Source: Capnocytophaga sp. (GTDB lineage Bacteria; Bacteroidota; Bacteroidia; Flavobacteriales; Flavobacteriaceae). From it: a stretch of 64,000 nt of DNA. Both the position numbers and the translations under genes were made by a program. Below, piece after piece: positions 8,906 through 17,650 of the stretch; position 1 is the stretch's first letter, and each line of letters begins with the position of its first letter. The stretch lies in assembly GCA_030530525.1 (NCBI GenBank), contig JAUMUT010000008.1, forward strand, positions 17,639 through 81,638. Reading direction: 5' to 3'. Under the pieces are notes generated by a model. It was not told the origin of the DNA. It searched no databases and worked only from the letters and a program-made list of their open reading frames with translations.

Positions 8906-9910
8906 ATGAAAAAATTACGCTTTTTATTATTCCCTTTCGCTATTTTATACGGAATAATCTTAAAAATACGACATTTTTTATATGATAATAACATAAAAAA
9001 ATCTAAAAAATATGATTTACCTATCCTTTGTGTAGGAAATGTAAGCGTTGGTGGCACAGGAAAAACCCCAATGATTGAATATCTTATTCGTTTATTATAC
9101 AAAAAGAAAAAAATAGCAGTACTAAGTAGAGGTTATAAACGGAAAACCAAAGGTTTTGTTTTAGCAGATGAAAATTCTTCAGCTATTTCTCTTGGCGATG
9201 AGCCCTTTCAATATTATCAAAAATTTGAAAATATACAAGTTGCCGTATGCGAACAACGAGCTATCGGGATAGAAAATTTACTGCTACAAACCAATGCCCC
9301 AGAGGTAATATTACTTGATGATGCCTTCCAGCACCGAAAAGTTCAAGCAAGTGCAAACATCTTACTTACAGTATATTACAATTTATTTATAGATGATTTT
9401 TTATTACCCGTTGGGCTACTTCGGGATTTGAAAGAGCGTGCTTATAAGGCTTCATATATTGTAGTTACCAAATGTCCCACAAATATTTCAGAAAATGACA
9501 AACAAAAAATTATAAAAAAATTACGCCCTAATAAAGAGCAAAAAATTGCCTTTGCGAGTATTCAATATTCTGAAAAAGTTGTTTCTCTACAAAATGAAAT
9601 TCTCTTACACGATTGGATTAATGAACCTTTTACATTAGTTACAGGAATTGCAAATCCGCAACCAATGATAGATTATTTAAAAGAACAAAAAGCTATTTTT
9701 GAAGTTCTTAAATATCCTGATCATCATCATTTTTCAGAGAGTGAAATAAAAAATCTTCTATCTAAAAAAAGAATATTAACTACCGAAAAAGATTTTGTAC
9801 GTTTATCTTCTTCTATTAAAGATTTATTTTACTTACCCATAGAAATGTATTTCCCTGATAATACAGAAAAAATAGAATTTGAAAATTGGATTAGCAACCA
9901 AGTGAAATAA
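8906..9910 (+). CDS. lpxK: Tetraacyldisaccharide 4'-kinase
   Basis: A 334-residue inner-membrane-associated kinase that phosphorylates the 4' position of the lipid A disaccharide precursor to give lipid IVA. There is an N-terminal hydrophobic segment (residues 1-25). The P-loop is GNVSVGGTGKTPM near residue 45, and LSRGYKRKTKGF and EVILLDDAFQHRKV are family motifs. It stands alone between two terminators. It implies a lipid A-bearing outer membrane. Confidence 0.95.
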   Translation: MKKLRFLLFPFAILYGIILKIRHFLYDNNIKKSKKYDLPILCVGNVSVGGTGKTPMIEYLIRLLYKKKKIAVLSRGYKRKTKGFVLADENSSAISLGDEPFQYYQKFENIQVAVCEQRAIGIENLLLQTNAPEVILLDDAFQHRKVQASANILLTVYYNLFIDDFLLPVGLLRDLKERAYKASYIVVTKCPTNISENDKQKIIKKLRPNKEQKIAFASIQYSEKVVSLQNEILLHDWINEPFTLVTGIANPQPMIDYLKEQKAIFEVLKYPDHHHFSESEIKNLLSKKRILTTEKDFVRLSSSIKDLFYLPIEMYFPDNTEKIEFENWISNQVK

Positions 9911-9936
9911 AAAAGTGAGGCGAAAACCTCACTTTT
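9911..9936. terminator. Bidirectional terminator between lpxK and the OmpA-like gene
   Basis: Perfect ten-base arms AAAAGTGAGG (9911-9920) and CCTCACTTTT (9927-9936) around a six-base loop. The A-tract and T-tract let it serve both convergent genes. Confidence 0.85.
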
Positions 9937-9949
9937 ATATTTTTATTTT

Positions 9950-10645
9950 TTATTGTCCTGCTTGCTGTTTTGCCGCTTCTTTCATCTTCTCATTAGGAAC
10001 GATAGCAATATTCACACGACGGTTTTTTGCTCTTCCCTCTGGGGTAGAATTATCATAAGCAGGTTGCGTTTCGCCATACCATTTTGTAGTAAAACGAGAA
10101 CTTGCAAGTCCTGCATTTTCAAAATATGACGTTACGGCTTTTGCACGTTTTTCAGAAAGTGCCATATTTAGAGCATCACTTCCTGAGCTGTCTGTATGCC
10201 CTGCGATAAGGACGTTAGTATCAGGATATTCTCTTAAAATATTTACCAATTTATTAAGAAGAGTTTTAGCCTCATCTGTAAGAGTAGCTTTATTTACGGC
10301 AAATGTAACACCGCTATTTTCATCAAAAGTAACAACGATACCATCATCAACACGTTTTACTTCTGCTCCTGGTATTTCTTCTTCTATTTGTTTAGCTTGT
10401 TTATCCATTTGGTTCCCGATGATAGCCCCAGCAGCACCACCAACTACAGTACCCAACACGGCTCCAAGTTCGCTGTTTTCTCCGCTACCCACATTGTTTC
10501 CTAAGATAGCTCCTAAAATACCTCCTGCAACACCGCCTATTACGGCTGCACGTTGGGTTTTATTAGAATTATTATACGCTTCACAGCTTACGAATAAAAA
10601 AGATGCTGCGATAAAAAAGATACTAAATTTTTTAACTAAATTCAT
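9950..10645 (-). CDS. OmpA-family lipoprotein with glycine-zipper domain
   Basis: A 231-residue protein. The signal peptide ends in a lipobox (FVSC, Cys at 21). Residues 34-82 form a glycine-zipper (GGVAGGILGAILGNNVGSG) like those of membrane-inserting lipoproteins. Residues from about 105 form an OmpA/Pal-type peptidoglycan-binding domain (ADVLIAGHTDSSG-like segment seen as IAGHTDSSGSD, then ALSEKRAKAV and NRRVNI). It probably tethers the outer membrane to peptidoglycan. It lies ten bases downstream of the lipocalin-like lipoprotein gene, so the two form an operon. Confidence 0.9.
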   Translation of the reverse strand: MNLVKKFSIFFIAASFLFVSCEAYNNSNKTQRAAVIGGVAGGILGAILGNNVGSGENSELGAVLGTVVGGAAGAIIGNQMDKQAKQIEEEIPGAEVKRVDDGIVVTFDENSGVTFAVNKATLTDEAKTLLNKLVNILREYPDTNVLIAGHTDSSGSDALNMALSEKRAKAVTSYFENAGLASSRFTTKWYGETQPAYDNSTPEGRAKNRRVNIAIVPNEKMKEAAKQQAGQ

Positions 10646-10655
10646 TCTATTATAA

Positions 10656-11147
10656 TTATTTTGTAAAATTCATAGTAAGTACGAAAGGTTTTCCATCTAC
10701 TCGTACGGTTTGTTCCCAACGCATTTCATTTTCAGAGAGATACGCCAAATGTAAGCGAATACCTGCATTTGTTTCTGATTGGTATTTGTCATTTGTTGGT
10801 TTTAACAAGAAATCAAAATACCCAGTAGCTTTATCCACTTCTTGAGTCATAAAGATAAAGTAACGATCGCCAGTAGCGCAGTTAGTATTGGTTATATTGT
10901 AGTGCCCACGATAATTATTAGGTACAAATTTCCAACGGCTACCTTCAAAACATTCCTTAGAAGTGTCATTAAGCAAAGTAATATCATACTTTCCTTTTTC
11001 GTTGTAAGTAATGGAGTTTAGCGTCCATTCTCCTTTAATTACTTTATTTGCTTTGCGTGTTCCTTTGGTAGTTTCCGCAACAGTGCCTGTGGTTTTACAA
11101 CCTACGACAAAAATACTAGCTAATAGTAGAAACAAAATTTTTTTCAT
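10656..11147 (-). CDS. Lipocalin-like lipoprotein
   Basis: A 163-residue lipoprotein with the lipobox VVGC (Cys at 17). The mature part (GEWTLNSITYNEKGKYDITLL, a Cys pair at CFEG and NCATGD, strand-like repeats) resembles the small lipocalin-like domains common in Bacteroidota lipoproteins. The ligand is unknown. It is the promoter-proximal gene of a two-gene operon with the OmpA-like lipoprotein. Confidence 0.7.
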   Translation of the reverse strand: MKKILFLLLASIFVVGCKTTGTVAETTKGTRKANKVIKGEWTLNSITYNEKGKYDITLLNDTSKECFEGSRWKFVPNNYRGHYNITNTNCATGDRYFIFMTQEVDKATGYFDFLLKPTNDKYQSETNAGIRLHLAYLSENEMRWEQTVRVDGKPFVLTMNFTK

Positions 11148-11353
11148 AAGATGATTAAATTTTCAATTTTGGGGCTAAATTAGATTTTTTTTTTATAACT
11201 GCCAATTTATTTATAGATATTTAACTTTTAAACTATTTTTTTTGAATAAAATTATTTTAAAATATTACTATTATACTATATTTTTTAGAATTTTTTTTAA
11301 TATTTATTATCTTATTGAACATTTTACTTTAAGTGATTTTTTTACATTTTTTA

Positions 11354-11384
11354 TTGTATATTTCATTTTTTTGTAATAACTTTG
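11354..11384 (+). promoter_or_regulatory. Promoter for the secreted protein at 11437
   Basis: TTG at 11354-11356, a 20-bp spacer and TAACTTTG at 11377-11384, predicting a leader of roughly 45 nt. The rest of the 289-bp gap (11148-11436) is very AT-rich and holds nothing else I can support. Confidence 0.65.
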
Positions 11385-11436
11385 TGCAAATTTCATACAA
11401 TATATTTTATTTATTCATCAACTTAATTTTATTTTT

Positions 11437-12270
11437 ATGAAAAAAACAATCTCTACCATTGCTTTTACATTATTTGCATACTTGGGGTATAGCCAAGATA
11501 TGATTTCTTTAAAGAACGGAGAAACTATTAAAGCCAATGTTAAGGAAGTTAGCGACAGTGAAGTAGTTTTTAGTTACGATAAAGAAACAGTAATTAATAA
11601 ACTTCCTACGCACCAAATTTCTCAAATCAAATTCAAATCAGGGCGAGTACAAAAATTTAATATTTCTGCGCCTGTTACCTCCTCTAATACTTCCACAGGA
11701 AATCCGTTTGCAGATGCTTATATGGCTCAACAACAAGCATTTGGCGGAGGGCATCAGTTAGGAACTTTGGAGCAAAATATTCCTTATAATATAGATATTC
11801 CAGAGCCAGGTTATGTAGGAACTATTGTTTTAGTAGATGAAAATGGGAACGTGCTTAACACCTTAGAGGTCGGAAAAGCTGCTATGCGAAGCAATGCCAA
11901 TGCAGGAATGTTCATAGCAGGAATAGGTAATGTAAAAACCAGAAATTATGTAAAGGGAAAATCCTCTCCCGTACGCGTAAATAAAGGAAAAATATTATTA
12001 GTGGCACGAGTGATGAGTTCTCAAATAAATCCTAATGAAATTTTTGATGTCTTCAAACTAAACCAAGGAAGAAAAGACCGCTCAGTGATTGTGGCGGAAT
12101 CTCATACTTTTGCAGGTACTAAAAATTCGGATATTGATTTTATCCCATTTAAAGCATATCCGTACAAAAACAATTCTTTCCTTTTAGAGCTAAACATCAA
12201 TGAACCAGGAGAATACGCCATAACTTTAGATTCTTCAAGAATGATGTTTAATCTTTTTGGTGTAGATTAA
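11437..12270 (+). CDS. Secreted protein of unknown function
   Basis: A 277-residue protein with a signal peptide (residues 1-19, ending LGYSQ). The first mature segment (MISLKNGETIKANVKEVSDSEVVFSY) is a motif seen at the start of many Bacteroidota envelope proteins: a short beta-rich unit ending in a basic tail (QIKFKSGRVQKF). The rest (VLVDENGNVLNTLEVGKAAMRSNANAGMF, EPGEYAITLDSS) looks beta-rich and binds nothing I can recognise. It is monocistronic, with its own promoter. I do not recognise the family beyond the N-terminal motif. Confidence 0.75.
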   Translation: MKKTISTIAFTLFAYLGYSQDMISLKNGETIKANVKEVSDSEVVFSYDKETVINKLPTHQISQIKFKSGRVQKFNISAPVTSSNTSTGNPFADAYMAQQQAFGGGHQLGTLEQNIPYNIDIPEPGYVGTIVLVDENGNVLNTLEVGKAAMRSNANAGMFIAGIGNVKTRNYVKGKSSPVRVNKGKILLVARVMSSQINPNEIFDVFKLNQGRKDRSVIVAESHTFAGTKNSDIDFIPFKAYPYKNNSFLLELNINEPGEYAITLDSSRMMFNLFGVD

Positions 12271-12339
12271 TTCTCAAAATATTAGCATAAATTACAAAAC
12301 ATTATTATTTAGTCTTTATTACTAAATAATAATGTTTTT

Positions 12340-13620
12340 TTATACATTTTTATGAAATACTTTAAAAATATGCTTTTCTTCTTCAAAAAAATATTGAATT
12401 TCTAAATTTTTATATAAATCTACGATTGATTTTACAATAGCCAAGCCCAATCCTGTGGAAGAACTATCTTGCTCGCCCTTATGGAAACGTTTAAATATCA
12501 TTTTTTTATCCAAAGAAATACTTTTTCCTGTATTTTTTATCAAAAAACAATGATTTTCTACTATTATTTCTATATTTCCACCTTTTAAATTATGTTTTAT
12601 AGCATTTCTTAGCAAATTTGACACCAAAATAACAGATAAATCTTTATTCATTTGGAAATAAAAATCTTTTTCTCCTAAAAAACGTAAAGAAATCTCTTTG
12701 AAATGAATTAAATCTTTAAATTCTTCTAATAAATTTTCTATTATTTCTTTAAAATTGATATTTTCTGTTTGTTTATATTGTCCGTTTTCAATACGAGAGA
12801 GCATTAAAAGAGATTTGTTAAGATTTACCATTCGGCTCAAAGCGGTTTTAGTTTGAGCAAGTTGTATAAGTTGCGTTTCGGTAAGAGATTCATCTTCCAA
12901 AATAAGCTCTAACTTATTGATTGTGATAGCCAAAGGAGTTTGCAATTCGTGCGAAGCATTTTCTATAAATATTTTTTGTTCTTCAAAAATAGCTTCATTT
13001 CGTTGCCACATTTGTTGTATATTTTGGTTCAATTCTGTAAATTCTATAACATTGGTTTTTATGGGTTGTAATTGTTCTTTATTGCCTATTCGATAATTAT
13101 CTATATTATTGATAATCAACCTAAAAGGCTTCCATATTTTATGAATAAGCCATATGTTAATAGCGTACATTGTTATTACCAAAACGACATAAAGCACCAT
13201 TAAAGCAATTGCTAAATTTAACAACAAATCATCTTCTTCAATGGTAGAAGTACGAATTTCTAATATATAAGGTGTGCCATTTTCTGCATAAAAGCCTGTT
13301 TTTAGTACTCTATAAGGTTCTTCTTCGTCATCATAAGGCATATAAAAAAACTCATTGGATAATTCATTTTTATGAGAAATTTTGTTTTTTGTAGGATAAA
13401 TACGAAATCCTTCTACTCCAAATTCATTGATATTCAGTAAATTATCATTTTTAGAAATTTGTAAGAGAATTTCATTTTTTCGGTCTTTTAGCCCGTCATC
13501 TACATTATCATATACTTCTTCTAAAATATACGCATAGAAAACTAACGCCCAAATAGCCATAATAAGCAAAAAGGCGATAGTTAAGTATCTTAATGTATAA
13601 TTTTTTAGTGAAATTTTCAT
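12340..13620 (-). CDS. Sensor histidine kinase
   Basis: A 426-residue membrane kinase. TM1 is residues 11-32, an extracytoplasmic sensor loop spans about 33-133, and TM2 is about 134-158. The DHp helix carries ASHELQTPLAI with phospho-acceptor His224. The HATPase domain has LLRNAIKHN (N box) and STGLGLAIV (G box). The architecture resembles QseC/RprX-like kinases that partner OmpR-type regulators. It is the second gene after the TPM-domain protein, separated by 14 bases. No response regulator is adjacent. The orphan OmpR-type regulator at 52108-52779 is one candidate partner (inference). Confidence 0.92.
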   Translation of the reverse strand: MKISLKNYTLRYLTIAFLLIMAIWALVFYAYILEEVYDNVDDGLKDRKNEILLQISKNDNLLNINEFGVEGFRIYPTKNKISHKNELSNEFFYMPYDDEEEPYRVLKTGFYAENGTPYILEIRTSTIEEDDLLLNLAIALMVLYVVLVITMYAINIWLIHKIWKPFRLIINNIDNYRIGNKEQLQPIKTNVIEFTELNQNIQQMWQRNEAIFEEQKIFIENASHELQTPLAITINKLELILEDESLTETQLIQLAQTKTALSRMVNLNKSLLMLSRIENGQYKQTENINFKEIIENLLEEFKDLIHFKEISLRFLGEKDFYFQMNKDLSVILVSNLLRNAIKHNLKGGNIEIIVENHCFLIKNTGKSISLDKKMIFKRFHKGEQDSSSTGLGLAIVKSIVDLYKNLEIQYFFEEEKHIFKVFHKNV

Positions 13621-13634
13621 ATTTTTAGTAAAAT

Positions 13635-15203
13635 TTACCAGCTTCCTCCTGCTCCGCCTCCACCAGAACGACCACCGCCGAAACTTCCTCCGCCTCCGCC
13701 ACCAAAACCGCCTCTACCTCCTCCACCAGAAGAACGTTGTTTTTTAGGAATTATATACGTTCCTAAAGATTTTTTGTGAGAGCAATAAGAACATTCTTCC
13801 AAGCGTTCGCCTCGCCCAGTAGAAGAATAAGTAGGACGTGTAATGGTATGTTCGTATATTTCACAAGTTTTGAAACCGCAACTTGGACAGAGAAAATATG
13901 AGTTTTTTAAATTCCAGCCTTTGGTTACAATTTGTTCTGTAAGTTTATTTTTCCAAATTTCATATTTTCGGCTTCGGATTTTTTCTTCACATAATTGTCC
14001 GTTATTCAAGTACTTAGACAATTCTTCTTTACTAAAATTTTCTCTATTTATCCGTTCCCAATTTCCTGAATCATCAGGTGGAGCAAAGCGGGTTTTATCT
14101 TGGTGCAATCTCCATTTAATTGCTATTAAAACAACATATGCCAACGGAACGAAAAGCATAGGTAAAGCTGTCATTTTGAAGAACTTATCTAAGGCTTCAG
14201 ATTTATTTTTTTCATCTTTATAAGACCGAGCTACTGCCGATTTGCTCGCCATATATTTTAGTCCAAGAAGAAATATCGCAATAAATATTATTAAATACGG
14301 AATATTTTTTCTATGCGTTGCCCATTCTATAATTCCAGCCAAAACAGGAGTAAAAAAGAATAAGAAAAAAAGAACCATAAAAAGAAAAACACAGCCTTTT
14401 CCTACAGATTCACTCACTTCCATAGGTTCGTTATTGCTTCCTTTACATTTTTTTTCGGCTACATTTATCCAATACCAAAAACCTATAAATAAGACAATAG
14501 CAATGAATGAAAAAATAAAGTCATTATTTTTTAAGGAAAAAAATGGACGGCTATTAGGAAGAAGATTTTCCATTTCTGCCTTTGCATCCTCAGAAGTTGC
14601 TATTTTTTCAATCACTTTGGAGACTTCTAACAAGCCTTTCCCGTATTCTTCTCTTTTAAAATAAGGTACTAAATACTCCTCTCCTATTTCTTTTAAACTT
14701 GCATCGGTAAAGATAATTTCCGTTCTTTGTCCCGAAATAAATCGCCATTGGTGTGCATCAATAGCCACAAACAAAAGCAATCCGTTGTTCAAGTCTTTTT
14801 TTCCTATCTGCCAATGATTAAACAAATCATAAGCAAACTGAAAATCATCTCGCCCTTCATAATCTTGAACAATTACAATAGCATATTCCATTTTGGTAAG
14901 GGCTTCTATTTGTATAGAAATATCGTTAAGCATCTGAATATCAGAAGTATTCAAAACTCCTGCCATATCAGTTACAAAATAATCTTGCCCATAGGTTTTC
15001 GGGTTAGTAACCTCATAAATAGAAGATATCACTCCTTGTGATGCGTTACTCCCTTCGGCAATAGCAGGCTCGGTTGAGGACAAAACAGAATCTTTTTCTT
15101 GTGAAAATACTGAAATAACTTCAAAATCCAAGGAATCTAATTTTTGCCCAAAAACATTAGAAATTAAAGCAAAAAATAGAATAAAAAATATTTTCTTATA
15201 CAT
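13635..15203 (-). CDS. TPM-domain membrane protein with glycine-rich tail
   Basis: A 522-residue protein when started at the ATG at 15203-15201, which gives a clean signal peptide (MYKKIFFILFFALISNVFGQ). A longer TTG-started reading would overlap the -7 element TATTTTTG at 15235-15228, so I reject it. The first mature domain (DMAGVLNTSDIQMLNDISIQIE, EYAIVIVQDYEGRDDFQFA) is a TPM/Psb32-type domain. Several TM helices follow, then a zinc-ribbon-like CPSCGF...CSYC segment, and a C-terminal Gly/Ser/Arg-rich tail as in YgcG-type proteins. The function is unproven; relatives are tied to membrane-protein or respiratory-complex upkeep. It precedes the sensor kinase. Confidence 0.85.
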   Translation of the reverse strand: MYKKIFFILFFALISNVFGQKLDSLDFEVISVFSQEKDSVLSSTEPAIAEGSNASQGVISSIYEVTNPKTYGQDYFVTDMAGVLNTSDIQMLNDISIQIEALTKMEYAIVIVQDYEGRDDFQFAYDLFNHWQIGKKDLNNGLLLFVAIDAHQWRFISGQRTEIIFTDASLKEIGEEYLVPYFKREEYGKGLLEVSKVIEKIATSEDAKAEMENLLPNSRPFFSLKNNDFIFSFIAIVLFIGFWYWINVAEKKCKGSNNEPMEVSESVGKGCVFLFMVLFFLFFFTPVLAGIIEWATHRKNIPYLIIFIAIFLLGLKYMASKSAVARSYKDEKNKSEALDKFFKMTALPMLFVPLAYVVLIAIKWRLHQDKTRFAPPDDSGNWERINRENFSKEELSKYLNNGQLCEEKIRSRKYEIWKNKLTEQIVTKGWNLKNSYFLCPSCGFKTCEIYEHTITRPTYSSTGRGERLEECSYCSHKKSLGTYIIPKKQRSSGGGGRGGFGGGGGGSFGGGRSGGGGAGGSW

Positions 15204-15326
15204 CAAAATCTTATTTTTAAGAGATGACAAAAATACTAATTTTTTACTTATATTTTATAGATCATACAAAAAATCCTTTTATTTTGGAAAAACTCCATTA
15301 TATATAAAAATATTTAATAGAATTTG

Positions 15327-15356
15327 TTGATTATTAAAAAAATAATAGTATCTTTG
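15327..15356 (+). promoter_or_regulatory. Promoter for rpsP-rimM
   Basis: TTG at 15327-15329, a 19-bp spacer and TATCTTTG at 15349-15356, a strong match to the Bacteroidota consensus, as expected for a ribosomal protein operon. Confidence 0.75.
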
Positions 15357-15403
15357 CGCCCATATTTAAACAATAGGGTCGAGTACCCACAAAAATCTTA
15401 ATT

Positions 15404-15907
15404 ATGCCAGTAAAAATTAGATTACAAAGACACGGAAAAAAAGGAAAACCTTTTTATTGGGTAGTAGCGGCAGACGCTCGTGCACCTCGTGATGGTAAAT
15501 TTCTTGAAAAAATAGGAACTTACAATCCTGTTTCTAACCCAGCTCAAATAGAGCTTAACGTAGATTTGGCTGTAAAATGGTTACACAACGGAGCGCAACC
15601 AACAGAAACAGCTCGCAGAATCTTATCTTACAAAGGGGTTCTTTTAAAATATCACTTACAAGGTGGTGTAAAAAAAGGTGCTCTTACACAAGAACAAGCA
15701 GATGCAAAATTCAATGCGTGGGTAGCTGAAAAAGAACAAAAAATTAATGCTAAAAAAGAAAATTTAGCAAAAGGCAAAGCCTCTGCAAAAGAAGAAACTC
15801 TAAAAGCAGAACACGCTTACAATGAAAAACGCAAAGCAGATGCCGCAGCTAAATTAGCACAAGCAGAAGCACCAACACAAGAAAGTAACGAAGAAACAGA
15901 AGCATAA
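15404..15907 (+). CDS. rpsP: 30S ribosomal protein S16
   Basis: A 167-residue S16. The first 85 residues are the conserved core (MPVKIRLQRHGKKGKPFYWVVAADARAPRDGKFLE and the GAQPTETARR segment). The C-terminus is extended by roughly 80 residues rich in Lys, Ala and Glu, a Bacteroidota-typical tail. It is a structural protein of the small subunit. rimM follows after three bases, the usual arrangement, but trmD and rplS do not continue the operon here. Confidence 0.97.
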   Translation: MPVKIRLQRHGKKGKPFYWVVAADARAPRDGKFLEKIGTYNPVSNPAQIELNVDLAVKWLHNGAQPTETARRILSYKGVLLKYHLQGGVKKGALTQEQADAKFNAWVAEKEQKINAKKENLAKGKASAKEETLKAEHAYNEKRKADAAAKLAQAEAPTQESNEETEA

Positions 15908-15910
15908 TTT

Positions 15911-16441
15911 ATGAGAAAAGACGATTGCTTCTTTGTAGGAACAATTATCTCAAAATTTAGCTTTAAGGGCGATGTTTTAGTCAAATTAGACTCTGACGAC
16001 CCCGAAATGTATGAAGAATTGGAATCAGTTTTTGTCGAACTTGGTAAAAACTTGGTTCCTTTTTTTATTGAGAGATGTTCTTTGCACAAATCCGAATTGC
16101 TCCGTATAAAATTTGAAGAAGTAGATACAGAAGCCGATGCCGAAGCTCTTTTGAAACATAACCTTTATTTGCCTTTGGATTTTTTGCCAAAACTTTCAGG
16201 AAATAAATTTTATTTTCACGAAATAATAGGCTTTAACGTTGAAGATGTGCATTACGGCTTTGTTGGCACTATCACAGGAGTGAATGATAATACACATCAG
16301 CCCCTTTTTGAAATAGAACGAGATGGAAAACAGATACTTATTCCGATGAATGATGAATTTCTAAAAGAAGTTAATAGAAATTCTAAAAAAATTATTGTAC
16401 AAACCCCAGAAGGATTAATTGATTTATACTTAGAAGATTAA
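15911..16441 (+). CDS. rimM: Ribosome maturation factor RimM
   Basis: A 176-residue protein of normal length. It binds S19 in the 30S head and helps late 16S rRNA processing. The N-terminal RimM barrel (VGTIISKFSFKGDVLVKLDSD) is followed by the PRC-barrel domain (FHEIIGFNVEDVHYGFVGTITGV, ILIPMNDEFLKEV). It is cotranscribed with rpsP. Confidence 0.96.
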   Translation: MRKDDCFFVGTIISKFSFKGDVLVKLDSDDPEMYEELESVFVELGKNLVPFFIERCSLHKSELLRIKFEEVDTEADAEALLKHNLYLPLDFLPKLSGNKFYFHEIIGFNVEDVHYGFVGTITGVNDNTHQPLFEIERDGKQILIPMNDEFLKEVNRNSKKIIVQTPEGLIDLYLED

Positions 16442-16514
16442 CCCATCAAAAGAATATTTTTTCTTTACAAAAAAATAATTTAATTTTATATTCATACAAA
16501 GTTAAAAAATTTCC

Positions 16515-16522
16515 TATCTTTG
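16515..16522 (+). promoter_or_regulatory. -7 element upstream of def
   Basis: TATCTTTG at 16515-16522, 20 bases ahead of the def ATG. No matching -33 TTG at the usual distance. Confidence 0.5.
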
Positions 16523-16542
16523 CACCTTAAAAATAAATACCT

Positions 16543-17133
16543 ATGATATTACCTATTGTAGCTTATGGAGATGCCGTTTTGCGTAAAGTTTGTACCCCAA
16601 TACAAGCCGATTATCCTAACCTTAAAGAGCTTATAGACAATATGTTCCAAACTATGTACCATAGTAATGGAGTAGGATTGGCAGCTCCTCAAATAGGCTT
16701 ACCTATTCGGTTGTTTGTTATTGACGCCAAGCCTTTTTCTGATGATGAAGACTTGGAAAGAGATGAACAAGAGTTGCTTAAAAATTTCAAAAAAGTATTT
16801 ATCAATGCTAAAATTTTAAAAGAAGAAGGCGAAAAATGGGCTTTTAATGAAGGTTGCCTGAGTATTCCTGGGGTTACCGAAGATGTTTCCAGACCAGAAT
16901 TTGTAACATTAGAATATCAAGACGAAGATTTTAACACTTATACAGAAACTTTTTCAGGATTGGCAGCACGAATCATTCAACACGAGTATGACCATACCGA
17001 AGGTATTCTCTTTACAGATAAACTTTCTACTTTTAAAAGACAACTCTTAAAAGGAAAACTCAATAACATCAGTAAAGGAAAAATAGATGTTCGTTACCGA
17101 ATGAAATTCCCAGAGGCTACCAAAAAACGATAA
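16543..17133 (+). CDS. def: Peptide deformylase
   Basis: A 196-residue metalloenzyme that removes the N-formyl group from nascent proteins. All three signature motifs are present: GVGLAAPQIG (near residue 46), EGCLSIPG (metal-ligand Cys) and QHEYDHTEG (the HExxH-type motif with the two metal His and catalytic Glu). It is probably cotranscribed with the DUF5606 gene, 25 bases downstream. Confidence 0.97.
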   Translation: MILPIVAYGDAVLRKVCTPIQADYPNLKELIDNMFQTMYHSNGVGLAAPQIGLPIRLFVIDAKPFSDDEDLERDEQELLKNFKKVFINAKILKEEGEKWAFNEGCLSIPGVTEDVSRPEFVTLEYQDEDFNTYTETFSGLAARIIQHEYDHTEGILFTDKLSTFKRQLLKGKLNNISKGKIDVRYRMKFPEATKKR

Positions 17134-17158
17134 TTTTAATTAATATATTTTTAAGAAA

Positions 17159-17590
17159 ATGAAATTAAACCAAATTTTAACAATTTCAGGAAAACCAGGA
17201 TTGTTCCAACTGCAATCACGCACACGTTCAGGATTTTTAGCACTTTCGCTCCTCGATGGAAAACGTATCAGCGTAGGACTTCGTAGTAACGTGAGCCTTC
17301 TTTCTGAAATTGCTATCTATACATTAGACGAAGAAAAGCCCTTGGAAGAGGTTTTTAGAGCAATAAAAGAAAAAGAAAACGGACAGAAAACAACCATTTC
17401 TCACAAAGCTCCTAATGAAGAATTGGAAGAATATTTCTTTGCCGTTGTGCCTAACTACGATGAAGATAGAGTATATGCAAGTGATATAAAAAAAATCATT
17501 CAATGGTATAACATCTTGATTGACAAAGGTTTATTAGAAGATGATGCAGAAGAAAATACCGAAAGCACAACACAAGAAGTAACTGAATAA
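17159..17590 (+). CDS. DUF5606-family protein
   Basis: A 143-residue cytosolic protein. The opening (MKLNQILTISGKPGLFQLQS and RSGFLALSLLDGKR) matches the DUF5606 family as I know it from Bacteroidota, where it often follows def. It ends in an acidic tail. The function is unknown; the link to def suggests a translation-associated role, which is inference. Confidence 0.8.
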   Translation: MKLNQILTISGKPGLFQLQSRTRSGFLALSLLDGKRISVGLRSNVSLLSEIAIYTLDEEKPLEEVFRAIKEKENGQKTTISHKAPNEELEEYFFAVVPNYDEDRVYASDIKKIIQWYNILIDKGLLEDDAEENTESTTQEVTE

Positions 17591-17604
17591 TAATCATTTT
17601 ATAA

Positions 17605-17637
17605 AAAAAAGGTATTCATATAAAGAATACCTTTTTT
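17605..17637. terminator. Bidirectional terminator between DUF5606 and ftsY
   Basis: Arms AAAAAAGGTATTC (17605-17617) and GAATACCTTTTTT (17625-17637) are perfectly complementary around a seven-base loop. It serves both convergent genes. Confidence 0.9.
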
Positions 17638-17650
17638 AATGGAAAAATAT

